Below the pieces are notes generated by a model. It had not been told where the DNA came from. It ran no database searches and saw only the letters and a program-made list of their open reading frames with translations. Below are positions 16,720 through 25,034 of a DNA stretch of 64,000 nucleotides, one piece after another. Every line of letters starts with the position of its first letter. Position 1 is the first letter of the stretch. The DNA is from Asanoa sp040676615 (GTDB lineage Bacteria; Actinomycetota; Actinomycetes; Mycobacteriales; Micromonosporaceae), in NCBI RefSeq assembly GCF_040676615.1, contig NZ_JBFAPI010000003.1, forward strand, positions 310,001 through 374,000, written 5' to 3'. Position numbers and translations under genes: made by a program.

Positions 16720-18273
16720 ATGACCATGCCTCGCCCGGTACTCGTCGTCGATTACGGCGCGCAATACGCACAGCTCATCGCACGCCGGGTGCGGGAGGCC
16801 AAGGTCTACTCCGAGATCGTGCCGCACACCATGCCGGTCAAGGAGATGCTGGCCAAGGACCCGGTCGCGATCATCCTGTCCGGCGGCCCGTCCAGCGTCT
16901 ATGAAGCGGGTGCCCCGCAGGTCGAGAGCGACCTGTTCGAGACCGGCGTCCCGGTGTTCGGCATCTGCTACGGCTTCCAGGCGATGGCCCGGGCCCTCGG
17001 CGGCACGGTGGCACACACCGGTCGGCGCGAGTTCGGTGGCACCGAGTTGCGCGTGGCGCCCGAGGCCGGTGTGCTGCTCCGCGACCTGCCGGCGTCCCTG
17101 CCGGTGTGGATGAGCCACGGCGACAGTGTGACCGCGGCGCCGGCCGGCTTCACGGTCACGGCCGCGACGCCGGGCGCCGAGGTGGCGGCGTTCGAAGACC
17201 TGGCGGGCCGGCGGGCCGGCACCCAGTTCCACCCGGAGGTCGGCCACACGGCTCACGGGCAGGACATGCTCACCAGGTTCCTCTACGACATCGCCGGCAT
17301 CGAGCCCAGCTGGACGTCCGACAACATCATCGACGACCAGGTGGCCGCGATCCGCGCCCAGGTCGGCGACAAGGAGGTCATCTGCGGCCTGTCGGGCGGC
17401 GTCGACTCCGCAGTGGCCGCGGCCCTGGTCCACAAAGCGGTCGGCGACCAACTCACCTGCGTCTTCGTCGACCACGGCCTGCTCCGCGCGGGCGAGGCCG
17501 AGCAGGTCGAGGAAGACTACGTGGCCGCGACGGGCGTGAAGCTCAAGGTCGTCGACGCGGCCGACCGCTTCCTGACCGCGCTCGCCGACGTGACCGACCC
17601 GGAGCAGAAACGAAAGATCATCGGCCGCGAGTTCATCCGGGTCTTCGAGCAGGCGGCCCGCGAAGTCGCCGCGGAAGGCGACGTCGAGTTCCTGGTGCAG
17701 GGCACCCTCTACCCCGACGTGGTCGAGTCGGGCGGCGGCACCGGCACCGCCAACATCAAGTCCCACCACAACGTCGGCGGCCTGCCCGAAGACCTCAAGT
17801 TCTCCCTGGTCGAGCCGCTCCGCACGCTGTTCAAGGACGAGGTCCGGGCCCTGGGCGCAGCCTTGGGCCTGCCCGACCCGATGGTCTGGCGCCACCCCTT
17901 CCCGGGGCCGGGCCTGGCGATCCGCATCATCGGCGCGGTCAGCCGCGACCGCCTCGAGGTCCTGCGCGCGGCAGACAAGATCGCCCGCGAAGAACTAACG
18001 GCGGCCGGCCTCGACCGCGACGTCTGGCAGTTCCCGGTGGTCCTACTCGCCGACGTCCGCAGCGTCGGCGTCCAGGGCGACGGCCGCACCTACGGCCACC
18101 CGGTGGTCCTCCGCCCGGTCTCCAGCGAAGACGCGATGACCGCCGACTGGTCCCGCCTGCCCTACGACCTGCTGGCCCGCATCTCCACCAGAATCACCAA
18201 CGAGGTCCCCGAAGTAAACCGCGTCGTCCTCGACGTCACGAGCAAGCCCCCGGGCACCATCGAGTGGGAGTAA
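16720..18273 (+). CDS. guaA: GMP synthase (glutamine-hydrolysing)
   Basis: Converts XMP to GMP using ATP and glutamine. The class I amidotransferase domain (1-200) has nucleophile Cys83 in GICYGFQ and the catalytic His in QFHPEV. The ATP-pyrophosphatase domain has the PP-loop LSGGVDSAVAA near residues 224-234, and the C-terminal dimerisation domain has PFPGPGLAIRIIG and ends KPPGTIEWE. The 517-residue length is normal. The ATG at 16720 is the first start consistent with the conserved N-terminus VLVVDYGAQYAQLIARR. With guaB upstream it completes the IMP to GMP branch. Confidence 0.97.
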   Translation: MTMPRPVLVVDYGAQYAQLIARRVREAKVYSEIVPHTMPVKEMLAKDPVAIILSGGPSSVYEAGAPQVESDLFETGVPVFGICYGFQAMARALGGTVAHTGRREFGGTELRVAPEAGVLLRDLPASLPVWMSHGDSVTAAPAGFTVTAATPGAEVAAFEDLAGRRAGTQFHPEVGHTAHGQDMLTRFLYDIAGIEPSWTSDNIIDDQVAAIRAQVGDKEVICGLSGGVDSAVAAALVHKAVGDQLTCVFVDHGLLRAGEAEQVEEDYVAATGVKLKVVDAADRFLTALADVTDPEQKRKIIGREFIRVFEQAAREVAAEGDVEFLVQGTLYPDVVESGGGTGTANIKSHHNVGGLPEDLKFSLVEPLRTLFKDEVRALGAALGLPDPMVWRHPFPGPGLAIRIIGAVSRDRLEVLRAADKIAREELTAAGLDRDVWQFPVVLLADVRSVGVQGDGRTYGHPVVLRPVSSEDAMTADWSRLPYDLLARISTRITNEVPEVNRVVLDVTSKPPGTIEWE

Positions 18274-18545
18274 CCACCCCGCCCGATTGACCGCGCCCCC
18301 GGGTCCACGCCCGCTCACCGCCCAACCACGCGTCGCGCCGACGCGTGTGACGCGACCCGCGAGGACGGTCCGCCACCGGTCCGCCTCGGCGAGCCAGAAC
18401 CTGCGGGGCCCGTGTCTGGTCGATCATCGTCACCCAGGACGGACCGGACCGGGCGCAGCTGCGCGAGTGGAGCGAGCCGAACCGGGCCGGGTGGAGCTGA
18501 GCGAGTCGAGCCGAGCCACGACGATCTGCACCGAGCCGAGGTGAG

Positions 18546-18812
18546 CCACGCCGGGCCGGGCCACGCCGGGCCGGGCCACGCCGGGCCGGGCCACGCCGGG
18601 CCGGGCCACGCCGGGCCGGGCCACGCCGGGCCGGGCCACGCCGGGCCGGGCCACGCCGGGCCGAGCCGGGCCACGCCGGGCCACGCCGGGCCGAGCCCAC
18701 GCCGGGCCGGGCCACGCCGAGCCACGCCGGGCCGGGCCGAGCCGGGCCGAGCCGAGCGACGCCGAGCCACGCCGGGCCGAGCCACGCCGAGCTGGGCCAC
18801 GTCGGGCCGCGC
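18546..18812 (+). repeat. 15-bp GC-rich tandem repeat (minisatellite)
   Basis: Unit CCACGCCGGGCCGGG occurs in seven perfect tandem copies at 18546-18650. Degenerate copies (GCC changed to GAGCC and similar) continue to about 18812, and a related GAGC-rich pattern starts before 18546. Because 15 is a multiple of three, all six frames stay open, which explains the spurious long reading frames. Confidence 0.9.
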
Positions 18813-18923
18813 CGTTGACGGCGGGACCGGAGTCGGGCTGTTCGTGGCCGCCTGCCGCGTTGGCGAGCCCGCGTCGGTTCACCTGGCGTGGCTTGCGGCT
18901 GGTGACTTGGTAGCGGGGACCTC

Positions 18924-18985
18924 TCTGCCAGCGCCTACATGCTTCGCCATGTAGCTACATGGAAAAACATGTGGGCACTGGCAGA
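18924..18985. repeat. 62-nt nested palindrome
   Basis: Outer arms 18924-18941 and 18968-18985 pair over 18 positions with one C-A mismatch and one T-G wobble. Inside lies a perfect 14-base palindrome CATGTAGCTACATG (18948-18961), whose left half can also pair with the end of the left arm. It stands alone between guaA and the PspC gene. It could be a cruciform, a recombination or binding site, or a structured RNA; no known class matches. Confidence 0.6.
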
Positions 18986-19446
18986 CACCTACCCGGACTC
19001 CGCCGTTGGGATCTGGGGTGCCGCTGCCACAGGCCGGGTTGTAGCCGGATCTGGGCGTGCTGCCCCAAGAGCTGATGGCCCGCCGCCGCCCGACGCTTGC
19101 TCCAGGGAAGGGTCTACGTCGGTCACGCGTGCGCGGCGGCCACCACCGGCCTAGGCTCGTCCGCCCGCGGGCGGCTAGTCCCGGCGCCTGGCTGTGCCAG
19201 ACCTAGCTAAGAATGCTGCTGGCCAGGCCACGACCTTGGCCGAGCACCCTGGTGCGAAGGGGCCGACGTCGTCGGTCCCCAGCGGACGGTTGTGGCCGAC
19301 GGCCATGCCCCCGGTGGCCGCCGAGCCCTACGTGGAGGGTCGCCGGCCGGTCGTCTTGGCCGAGGTCGCCGCCCCGCGGCGTGGGTTGGGGCCGAGTTCG
19401 AGCCGGGCCCGGGACGCCGCGGGGGGTGATCCTCGGCCGAGCGGGG

Positions 19447-19884
19447 TCACGCGCGCGGCGGCGTGTCGCCCTCGCCCGGCGTGGTGCCGCCTGCCGGCGG
19501 CTGGTGCGACGGGGTGTCGTACGGTGCGTGGTCGGCCGGCGCCTGGTAGGGCGCGGGGTCCGGGTTGGATGGTGGCTGGTAGGTCGGCGGCTGGTAGTGG
19601 CTGTTGCCGTGCGTCGCACTCTGCCAGTTGGCCGACGCGCCGCCGCCCTGCCACGGGCTTGCCATCGGCGCCATCGCGTGGTCTTCGGGCATCAGGAACC
19701 ACAGCACCGGGTAGGCGAACAGGGCCAGGCCGCCGGTCAGGACCACGGTGACCGCGAAGATCACGCGCATCAGGACCGGGTCGACGCCGAAGTAGCGGCC
19801 TAGGCCGCCGCAGACGCCGGCGATGATCTTGTCGTCGGTGGTTCGGCGGAGTTGTTTGTACGGTGGGTTCGCGCTCGTCGTCAT
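19447..19884 (-). CDS. PspC-domain membrane protein
   Basis: 145 residues. The N-terminal PspC domain (about 10-68) has KIIAGVCGGLGRYFGVDP followed by a membrane helix (VIFAVTVVLTGGLALFAYPVLWFLM). The rest is a Pro/Gln/Tyr-rich cytoplasmic or surface tail (YQPPTYQPP, YQAPADHAPY). PspC domains sense or respond to envelope stress. Two more PspC proteins lie at 30352-33212, but this one is alone. It is transcribed toward the gene-free region. Confidence 0.88.
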   Translation of the reverse strand: MTTSANPPYKQLRRTTDDKIIAGVCGGLGRYFGVDPVLMRVIFAVTVVLTGGLALFAYPVLWFLMPEDHAMAPMASPWQGGGASANWQSATHGNSHYQPPTYQPPSNPDPAPYQAPADHAPYDTPSHQPPAGGTTPGEGDTPPRA

Positions 19885-20006
19885 GCTTCAACAGTCCACC
19901 CGACAGGACGGTCCTACCTCGGGTACCGCCCGGACCCGTACCCTGAATCCTGACCCCTGCGGGTGATCAGGTGTCAGCAATCCGACTCCGCCCCCGGAGG
20001 TGTCGT

Positions 20007-20987
20007 GTGATTCGGGAAGAATCTCCCTCTGTGACCCCTGCGCTCGAACCCCTCCGCCGCATCGCGGCCTACGCCGTCTGCACCGACGGCAGCGGTCGCG
20101 TGCTGCTCGTCCGGGCCTCGACGCGCTCCGGCACCCCTGGTGCCTGGTCGCTACCCGGCGGCGCCGTCGATCACGGCGAAGACCCCAACCACACGGTCGT
20201 ACGCGAGACCGCCGCCGAGACCGGTCTGTCCATCACGGTCACCGGGCTGTACGACGTCCTCGCCGACATGCGGGCCCTCCCGCACCGCGGTGTCACCATC
20301 CACACCGACCGCCTCATCTACGCGGCCTCGGTCCGTGGCGGCACCCTGCTCGACCGGGTCGGCCAACCGACCGACCTGGCCCGCTGGCACACCCTCGACG
20401 AGGCCAAGGGCCTGCCGCTGCGCCCGTTCACCGCCAACGCGCTCGGCCTCCCGCCGGGCTCGATCGACCTGCGGCCCGACGAGACCCCGGACTTCCCCTC
20501 GTTCTACGCCGCGCCCGGCCCCGACGGCCTGCACCGCGCCCAGCGTTTCGCCGCCTACGCCGTGGCCACCGACCCGGCCGGCCGGGTGCTGCTGACCCGG
20601 GTCGCACCGGGTTACCCCGGCGCCGGCTGCTGGCACCTCCCGGGCGGCGGCACCGACTTCGGCGAGCAGCCCGGCGAGGCGCTGCTCCGCGAACTCGTGG
20701 AGGAAACCGGTCAGACGGGGCGATTGGTCGCGCTGCTCGGCGTGGCCAGCCACCGCGACGCGGCGTCGCTCGGCCCGGAGGGCTACCCGATCGACTGGCA
20801 CGGCGTCCGCGCCTTCTACCGCGTCGCGGTCGACGACCCGGCCGAACCGCGGGTCGGCGACGTCGGCGGCTCGACCGACGAGGCGCGCTGGTTCCCGGCC
20901 GGCGAACTGCGCGACCTGCCGCCCGCGGCCATCACCGAAGTCACCGCCGACGCGGTCCGCGCCGCCTTCGGGGAGCACGCCGGCTGA
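20007..20987 (+). CDS. Double Nudix hydrolase (N-terminal box degenerate)
   Basis: Two Nudix domains in one 326-residue chain (about 15-150 and 180-315). The first box reads GGAVDHGEDPNHTVVRE then TAAETG, where the first Glu of the EE metal-binding pair is Ala. The second (GGGTDFGEQPGEALLRE then LVEETG) is intact, so the C-terminal domain is likely the active one. Family enzymes hydrolyse nucleoside diphosphates linked to other moieties; the substrate is unknown. GTG 20007 has GGAGG six bases upstream; a GTG further up at 19971 is not preferred. The next gene encodes a tandem paralogue with the opposite pattern. Confidence 0.88.
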   Translation: MIREESPSVTPALEPLRRIAAYAVCTDGSGRVLLVRASTRSGTPGAWSLPGGAVDHGEDPNHTVVRETAAETGLSITVTGLYDVLADMRALPHRGVTIHTDRLIYAASVRGGTLLDRVGQPTDLARWHTLDEAKGLPLRPFTANALGLPPGSIDLRPDETPDFPSFYAAPGPDGLHRAQRFAAYAVATDPAGRVLLTRVAPGYPGAGCWHLPGGGTDFGEQPGEALLRELVEETGQTGRLVALLGVASHRDAASLGPEGYPIDWHGVRAFYRVAVDDPAEPRVGDVGGSTDEARWFPAGELRDLPPAAITEVTADAVRAAFGEHAG

Positions 20988-21010
20988 CGCCGACTTAAGA
21001 TCATTTCTTG

Positions 21011-21919
21011 ATGGAGCAACGGCGGCGGATCGGCGCGTACGGGCTGTGCCGGGACAACGGGCGGGTGTTGCTCGCCCGCTCGTCCGACGAGTCGGACTTT
21101 CCCGGTGTCTGGCAGATCCCCGGCGGCGGGCTCGAGCACGGCGAGTCGCCCGCGCACGCGCTCGTCCGCGAGTACCGCGAGGAGACCGGCCTGGAGATCG
21201 CGATCCGCCGGCCGCTGACCGCGCTGGCCTCCGTCCGCGAGCTCTGGGACATCGACGTCGCCTGGCATTTCGACCTGATCGTGTACGAGGTCGAGGTGCG
21301 CACCGGCATCCTGCGTCGCGAGGTCGCCGGTACCAGTGACGACGTCGTCTGGGTGCCCGAGAGCGACCTGCCCGGCCTGCGGCTGATGCCGTTCACCGCC
21401 GAGTTGCTCGGCCAGCCGGTGGTCCCGCTCGACTTCGCCGCACCGCACCCGCTCGGGCGCCGCCGGCCGCCACCGCCGCGGCCGACGGACCGGGGGCAAC
21501 GATTCGCGGCGTACGGCCTGGTGACTTCGCCGCGCGGCGTACTCCTGACGCTGATCTCCGAAGGTTTTCCCGGCGCCGGAAAGTGGCACCTGCCGGGCGG
21601 CGGCACCGACTTCGGGGAGCAGCCCGCGGCCGGGCTGCTGCGCGAGCTCGCGGAGGAGTCGGCCCAGGCGGGGGAGATCGTCGAACTGCTCGCGGTGTCG
21701 GACCACCGCAACCCGCGGGCGCTCGGCCCGGAGGGTTATCCGATCGACTGGCATGCCGTCCGGGTGGTCTACCGGGTCGCCGTCGCGACCCCCACGGAGC
21801 CGCGGGTGACCGAAGTGAGCGGATCGACAGTCGACGCGCGCTGGTTCACACGCGAGGAGGTGCGCGGGCTGACGCTCACCGATGTCGCCGCGGCAGCGAT
21901 CCCGGCATGGGCCGCCTGA
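21011..21919 (+). CDS. Double Nudix hydrolase (C-terminal box degenerate)
   Basis: Paralogue of the preceding gene, 302 residues, again with two Nudix domains. The first box (GGGLEHGESPAHALVRE then YREETGLE) is intact. The second (GGGTDFGEQPAAGLLRE then LAEESAQ) lacks the conserved Gly of the ExxG turn, so the N-terminal domain is likely the active one. The stretch GPEGYPIDWH and the following V-R-x-x-YRVAV are almost identical in the second domains of both proteins, showing duplication. It starts at ATG 21011, 23 bases after the previous stop, with no obvious ribosome binding site. Confidence 0.86.
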   Translation: MEQRRRIGAYGLCRDNGRVLLARSSDESDFPGVWQIPGGGLEHGESPAHALVREYREETGLEIAIRRPLTALASVRELWDIDVAWHFDLIVYEVEVRTGILRREVAGTSDDVVWVPESDLPGLRLMPFTAELLGQPVVPLDFAAPHPLGRRRPPPPRPTDRGQRFAAYGLVTSPRGVLLTLISEGFPGAGKWHLPGGGTDFGEQPAAGLLRELAEESAQAGEIVELLAVSDHRNPRALGPEGYPIDWHAVRVVYRVAVATPTEPRVTEVSGSTVDARWFTREEVRGLTLTDVAAAAIPAWAA

Positions 21920-22160
21920 GCTGGCCAGACGTCACAAATCACCAATGTTGCCGCCTAGACGGTATAATCATTGGTTGGGCCTAGAACTCGTATCGCCGGC
22001 TATGACACTTAAGTGAATTCTGTCGCGTTTAGGCTCGTTCACCCGATAAAGCGGTGTACGAGTCTCGCCAACGAGCCCCATCTGTGCGATGGTGTAAACC
22101 GCAAGATCGGGCGGTCGCTCGACTGGCGGCGGAGCTCCGATCCGGACCTGGAGGGACCAC
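21920..22160 (+). promoter_or_regulatory. AT-rich structured leader of pssA
   Basis: 241 bases noticeably richer in A/T than the flanks. It has a perfect -10 TATAAT (21963-21968) inside a 7-bp inverted repeat (ACCAATG 21941-21947, CATTGGT 21969-21975), a 10-base palindrome CACTTAAGTG (22006-22015), and a 10-position stem with one T-T mismatch (22034-22043 with 22053-22062) before the ribosome binding site GGAGGG. The promoter has no good -35 box, so an activator is possible. Confidence 0.55.
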
Positions 22161-23132
22161 GTGCCGAGAGCCCCTTGGCGTCGGCGTATCACCACCGATA
22201 GTCCGCGTCTCGCTTTCGACAGCCCGCGCCCGGGCGGTCGCCGTTGGTACGGCTTGCGTCGCGGCGGCACCACGCTGGCCCGTCAGGTGCTGCGGGTGCG
22301 GGTCGGCCGGCGCTCCCGGATGACGGTGATGCACCCCGACAGCCACGCCGTCGACCCGCTGGTGATCCGCGAGATCCAGGCGATCGCTCCGGTCAGCCCG
22401 GCGATGGGCCCCAGCGAGGCCGCGCCGACGGTCGGCATGTCGATCCCGCTGCTGCCGGGCGATCGCACGCTGGCCCGCCGCTTCAAGTTCGCCGTGGTCA
22501 ACGCCTGCACGCTGTCGAGCCTCGGCCTGGGCCTGCTGGCGATCTTCCTGGCCATGCAGTCCGAGGTCCGCCTGGCCGCGATCTGCCTGGTCGCCTGCGT
22601 GATCTTCGACGGCCTCGACGGCATCCTGGCCCGCCGCCTCGGCGTCGCCAGCCCATTCGGCGCCCAGATGGACTCGCTGGCCGACATGTGCTCGTTCGGC
22701 CTGGCCGCGCCCGTTGTCGTCTACGCGTCGCTGGCCGGCACCGTCTCGACCGCCGCCGCGGCGATAGCCTGCGCGCTGGTCGCCGGCTGCGCGGCGATCC
22801 GCCTGGCCCGCTTCAACGTCTCACCGAAGGACGGCCGCTTCTTCTGCGGCGTGCCGACCACGATGGCCGCCGCGGTGCTCGCCCTGGCCGTGTTGATCGG
22901 TCTCCCGGTCTCGGGCCTTCTCGTGGTGGCCGGCGTCGCGATCCTGGCCTTCGCGATGGTCTCGAGCTTCCCCTACGCCAAGCTGGCACGCCTGGTGAAG
23001 CTGCCGCCGTGGCTCCTGGTCCTCCCGGTCGTCGGCGCATTGCTCGACATCCGCGTCACCTTCGTCGCGATCGTCGTGGCCTACCTGGCCAGCGGCCCGT
23101 TGCTCTGGCTCCGGCAGCGCCACACGGTCTGA
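22161..23132 (+). CDS. pssA: CDP-diacylglycerol-serine O-phosphatidyltransferase
   Basis: Makes phosphatidylserine from CDP-diacylglycerol and serine at the membrane, feeding Psd and phosphatidylethanolamine synthesis. The CDP-alcohol phosphotransferase signature is perfect: D-x2-DG-x2-AR-x8-G-x3-D-x3-D in FDGLDGILARRLG then FGAQMDSLAD. About seven membrane segments follow. The GTG at 22161 has a strong ribosome binding site (GGAGGG, five bases) and adds a very basic 53-residue N-terminus before an internal ATG at 22320, which has none; I keep the longer form (323 residues). psd is 5.5 kb away on the other strand rather than adjacent, as in many actinobacteria. Confidence 0.92.
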   Translation: MPRAPWRRRITTDSPRLAFDSPRPGGRRWYGLRRGGTTLARQVLRVRVGRRSRMTVMHPDSHAVDPLVIREIQAIAPVSPAMGPSEAAPTVGMSIPLLPGDRTLARRFKFAVVNACTLSSLGLGLLAIFLAMQSEVRLAAICLVACVIFDGLDGILARRLGVASPFGAQMDSLADMCSFGLAAPVVVYASLAGTVSTAAAAIACALVAGCAAIRLARFNVSPKDGRFFCGVPTTMAAAVLALAVLIGLPVSGLLVVAGVAILAFAMVSSFPYAKLARLVKLPPWLLVLPVVGALLDIRVTFVAIVVAYLASGPLLWLRQRHTV

Positions 23133-23186
23133 GTCGCGCCGCCCGCCGGTTGAGCACACCGGCGGGCCGTGGCAGGCTCGTCGGTC

Positions 23187-23759
23187 ATGATCGACGAGTT
23201 CGCCAAGGACTACCTGCACCGCGATTTGCGGGTGACCCGCGAAGCGCTGTTGTGGAAGCTCGACGGCCTCTCCGAGTACGACGTCCGCCGCCCGATGACC
23301 TTGACCGGGACCAACCTGCTCGGCCTGGTCAAGCACCTCTCGCTCTGGCAGTCCAAATACTTCGGCGAGGTCTTCGACCGGCCCTTCCCCGAGCCGCTCC
23401 CGCGCTGGGACGACCCGGCCGCCGACGGCCCCGACATGTGGGCGACCGAGCACGAGACGCGCGCCGAGATCGTCGAGCGCTACCGGCGCGTCTGCGACCA
23501 CGCCGACGCGACGATCGAGGCGTTGGCGATCGACGCGCCCGGCCACGTGCCCTGGTGGCCCCGGCCCGACGTCAAGCTGTTCAACATCATGGTGCACAGC
23601 CTGGCCGAGACCAGCCGGCACGCGGGTCACGCCGACATCCTGCGCGAGCAGATCGACGGGGCCACCGGCACACGGGCCGAACGGGAAGACGCGCACGGCG
23701 CGCAATTCTGGGCCGACCGCCGCGCGGAGATCGAGCGCGCGGCAAAAGCGGCCACCTAA
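23187..23759 (+). CDS. DinB-superfamily protein (DUF664)
   Basis: 190-residue four-helix-bundle protein of the DinB/YfiT superfamily, members of which bind a metal and often catalyse thiol (bacillithiol or mycothiol) transfers. Candidate metal ligands are His50 (LVKHLSLWQ), and His137, His145 and His148 in VHSLAETSRHAGHADIL. The ATG at 23187 starts the conserved part; a GTG 18 bases upstream is possible. The gene is convergent with the TetR gene and their stop codons overlap. Its function is unknown; the neighbourhood does not show one. Confidence 0.82.
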   Translation: MIDEFAKDYLHRDLRVTREALLWKLDGLSEYDVRRPMTLTGTNLLGLVKHLSLWQSKYFGEVFDRPFPEPLPRWDDPAADGPDMWATEHETRAEIVERYRRVCDHADATIEALAIDAPGHVPWWPRPDVKLFNIMVHSLAETSRHAGHADILREQIDGATGTRAEREDAHGAQFWADRRAEIERAAKAAT

Positions 23760-24385
23760 CGGTCGGCCGCCGCGCGGGACTGGGCGTCGAGGCCCGCCAC
23801 CAGCAAGGTGATGCCCAGGTCGAAGGCCTGCGGCTCGCGGGTGTCGACGGCCGGGTCTTCGCGGTCAAGGGAATGCTCCCGCGCCACGGCGCCCAGGCTG
23901 TCGGCCTGGATGCGCTGCTGGCGGTGGAAGGCGTGGCCGACGATGAAGTGGACCATGGTCTCCGCGGCCAGGGCCGTCGTCTTCTCGTCGAAGCCGCCCA
24001 CGCCGATCGCGGCTGCCAGCCTGCGGTGCAGGTCGCCGGCGCCGAGGCCGAGCGCCAGCGTGCTGGACACCACCTCGGCCCCGTCCTTGTAGGCCAGCAG
24101 CGCGTCGTGCAGCGCCGCCGCCTCCGCGCGTACCCCCGTCTGCCAATCGCCCGCCGCCGCGGCCAAGGGGCGCGCCGCGGCGATGATCCGGTCGGAGACC
24201 GCCGCCAGCAGGGTCTGCTTGTTGGGGAAGTGCCAGTAGAGCGCGCTCGGCTGAACACCTAGCGTGGCCGCCAGGTGGCGCATCGTCAGGTCGGGTAGGC
24301 CCTGCTGGTCGAGGATGCGCAGCGCGGCGTCGACGACGTCATCGCGAGTGTTGCGGGCGTAACCGGCGCTATCCGATCTCGGCAT
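23756..24385 (-). CDS. bioQ: TetR-family repressor, probable biotin regulator BioQ
   Basis: 209 residues with an N-terminal TetR helix-turn-helix (DDVVDAALRILDQQGL, then TMRHLAATLGVQPSALYWHF) and a long helical ligand domain. It is divergent from bioY across 70 bases holding three TGAAC-N3-GTTCx palindromes. That operator resembles the TGAAC-N3-GTTAC site I recall for BioQ of Corynebacterium, and the neighbour is a biotin transporter, so I infer a biotin-responsive repressor that also controls itself. It could instead respond to the ligase/thiolase substrate. No BirA-type helix-turn-helix is present. Confidence 0.72.
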   Translation of the reverse strand: MPRSDSAGYARNTRDDVVDAALRILDQQGLPDLTMRHLAATLGVQPSALYWHFPNKQTLLAAVSDRIIAAARPLAAAAGDWQTGVRAEAAALHDALLAYKDGAEVVSSTLALGLGAGDLHRRLAAAIGVGGFDEKTTALAAETMVHFIVGHAFHRQQRIQADSLGAVAREHSLDREDPAVDTREPQAFDLGITLLVAGLDAQSRAAADR

Positions 24386-24398
24386 GCCGCCAGTATAG

Positions 24399-24441
24399 TG
24401 AACGCCGTTCAGGAGAACGGTGTTCAGGTGAACGGCGTTCG
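24399..24441. promoter_or_regulatory. Three-site TetR/BioQ-type operator with promoters
   Basis: Three 11-bp palindromes GAACG-N-CGTTC type at 24400-24410, 24415-24425 and 24430-24440, spaced exactly 15 bp apart. The core is TGAAC-GCC-GTTCA in the first. A -10 TATAGT (24394-24399) faces bioY and TATACT (24397-24392) faces the repressor gene, both touching or overlapping site 1. Repressor bound here would shut off both directions. Confidence 0.8.
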
Positions 24442-24455
24442 GGAGGGGAAGGGCT

Positions 24456-25034
24456 GTGCGGCAGCAGTTCGAGATGCGAGACCTGACGCGGATCGTGGTG
24501 TTCGCGGCCATCATCGCCGTGCTCGGGATCCCGGGCGCGATCACGGTGCCGGGCGGCGCGGTGCCGATCACGGCGCAGACCCTGGGTGTCATGCTCGCCG
24601 GCGCGGTGCTCGGCCCGTGGCGGGGCGCGAGCGCCGTCGTGATCTTCCTGCTGCTCGTCCTCGCGGGTCTGCCGCTGCTGTCCGGCGGTCGCGGCGGGGC
24701 CGGCGTCTTCATGGGCCCGTCGGCCGGCTTCCTGATCGGCTGGATCTTCGGTGCCTTCGTCGTCGGCGCGATCGTGCGGTTCGGGGCACGGCCGCCGGTC
24801 TGGTGGCGCACCGCGCTGGGTTGTTTCATCGGCGGGGCATTGGTCGTGTACGCGATCGGCGTCCCGGTGCAGTCGCTGGTCACCCGCCTGCCGATCAGCA
24901 AGACCCTGGTGACCACCGCCGCCTTCCTGCCCGGCGACCTGCTCAAGGCCGTGGTCGCCACGATCATCACGATGGCCCTGTGGCGGGCCTACCCCCGCGC
25001 GTTCGGCGACCCGACCCGCCGGGTGGCCGCGTGA
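24456..25034 (+). CDS. bioY: Biotin transporter substrate-binding subunit BioY (ECF S component)
   Basis: Membrane S component that binds biotin for ECF-type import. The 192 residues contain about six hydrophobic segments with family blocks VPGGAVPITAQTLGVMLAGAVLGPWRGA, LAGLPLLSGGRGG and FMGPSAGFLIGWI. The GTG follows GGGAGGGGAAGGG. It is followed, with start-stop overlaps throughout, by a ligase, a thiolase and the ATPase and T subunits of the transporter. Expression is likely controlled by the BioQ-like repressor through the three-site operator just upstream. Confidence 0.93.
   Translation: MRQQFEMRDLTRIVVFAAIIAVLGIPGAITVPGGAVPITAQTLGVMLAGAVLGPWRGASAVVIFLLLVLAGLPLLSGGRGGAGVFMGPSAGFLIGWIFGAFVVGAIVRFGARPPVWWRTALGCFIGGALVVYAIGVPVQSLVTRLPISKTLVTTAAFLPGDLLKAVVATIITMALWRAYPRAFGDPTRRVAA

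Larger units (their letters stand above)
18274..19446 (+). other. Gene-free GC-rich intergenic region
   Basis: About 1.2 kb with no convincing gene. The open frames here on both strands are low-complexity translations of a short repeat. Contents: a perfect 9-bp inverted repeat with a 3-base loop at 18327-18347 (possible guaA terminator), the degenerate and perfect minisatellite to about 18812, and the palindromic element at 18924-18985. The rest, to the PspC stop, shows nothing recognisable. Confidence 0.7.

Noticed and set aside
18546..18650. CRISPR-like array
   Set aside because: Repeat units are directly adjacent without spacers, and no cas gene is nearby.
18412..18954. Long open reading frames with HAGPG or RRGPA repeats on both strands
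   Set aside because: They are translations of the 15-bp repeat with no ribosome binding site, no conserved domain and equal openness in all frames.
22320..22322. ATG at 22320 as the pssA start
   Set aside because: No ribosome binding site, whereas the GTG at 22161 has GGAGGG at good spacing. Not excluded by homology, which I could not check.
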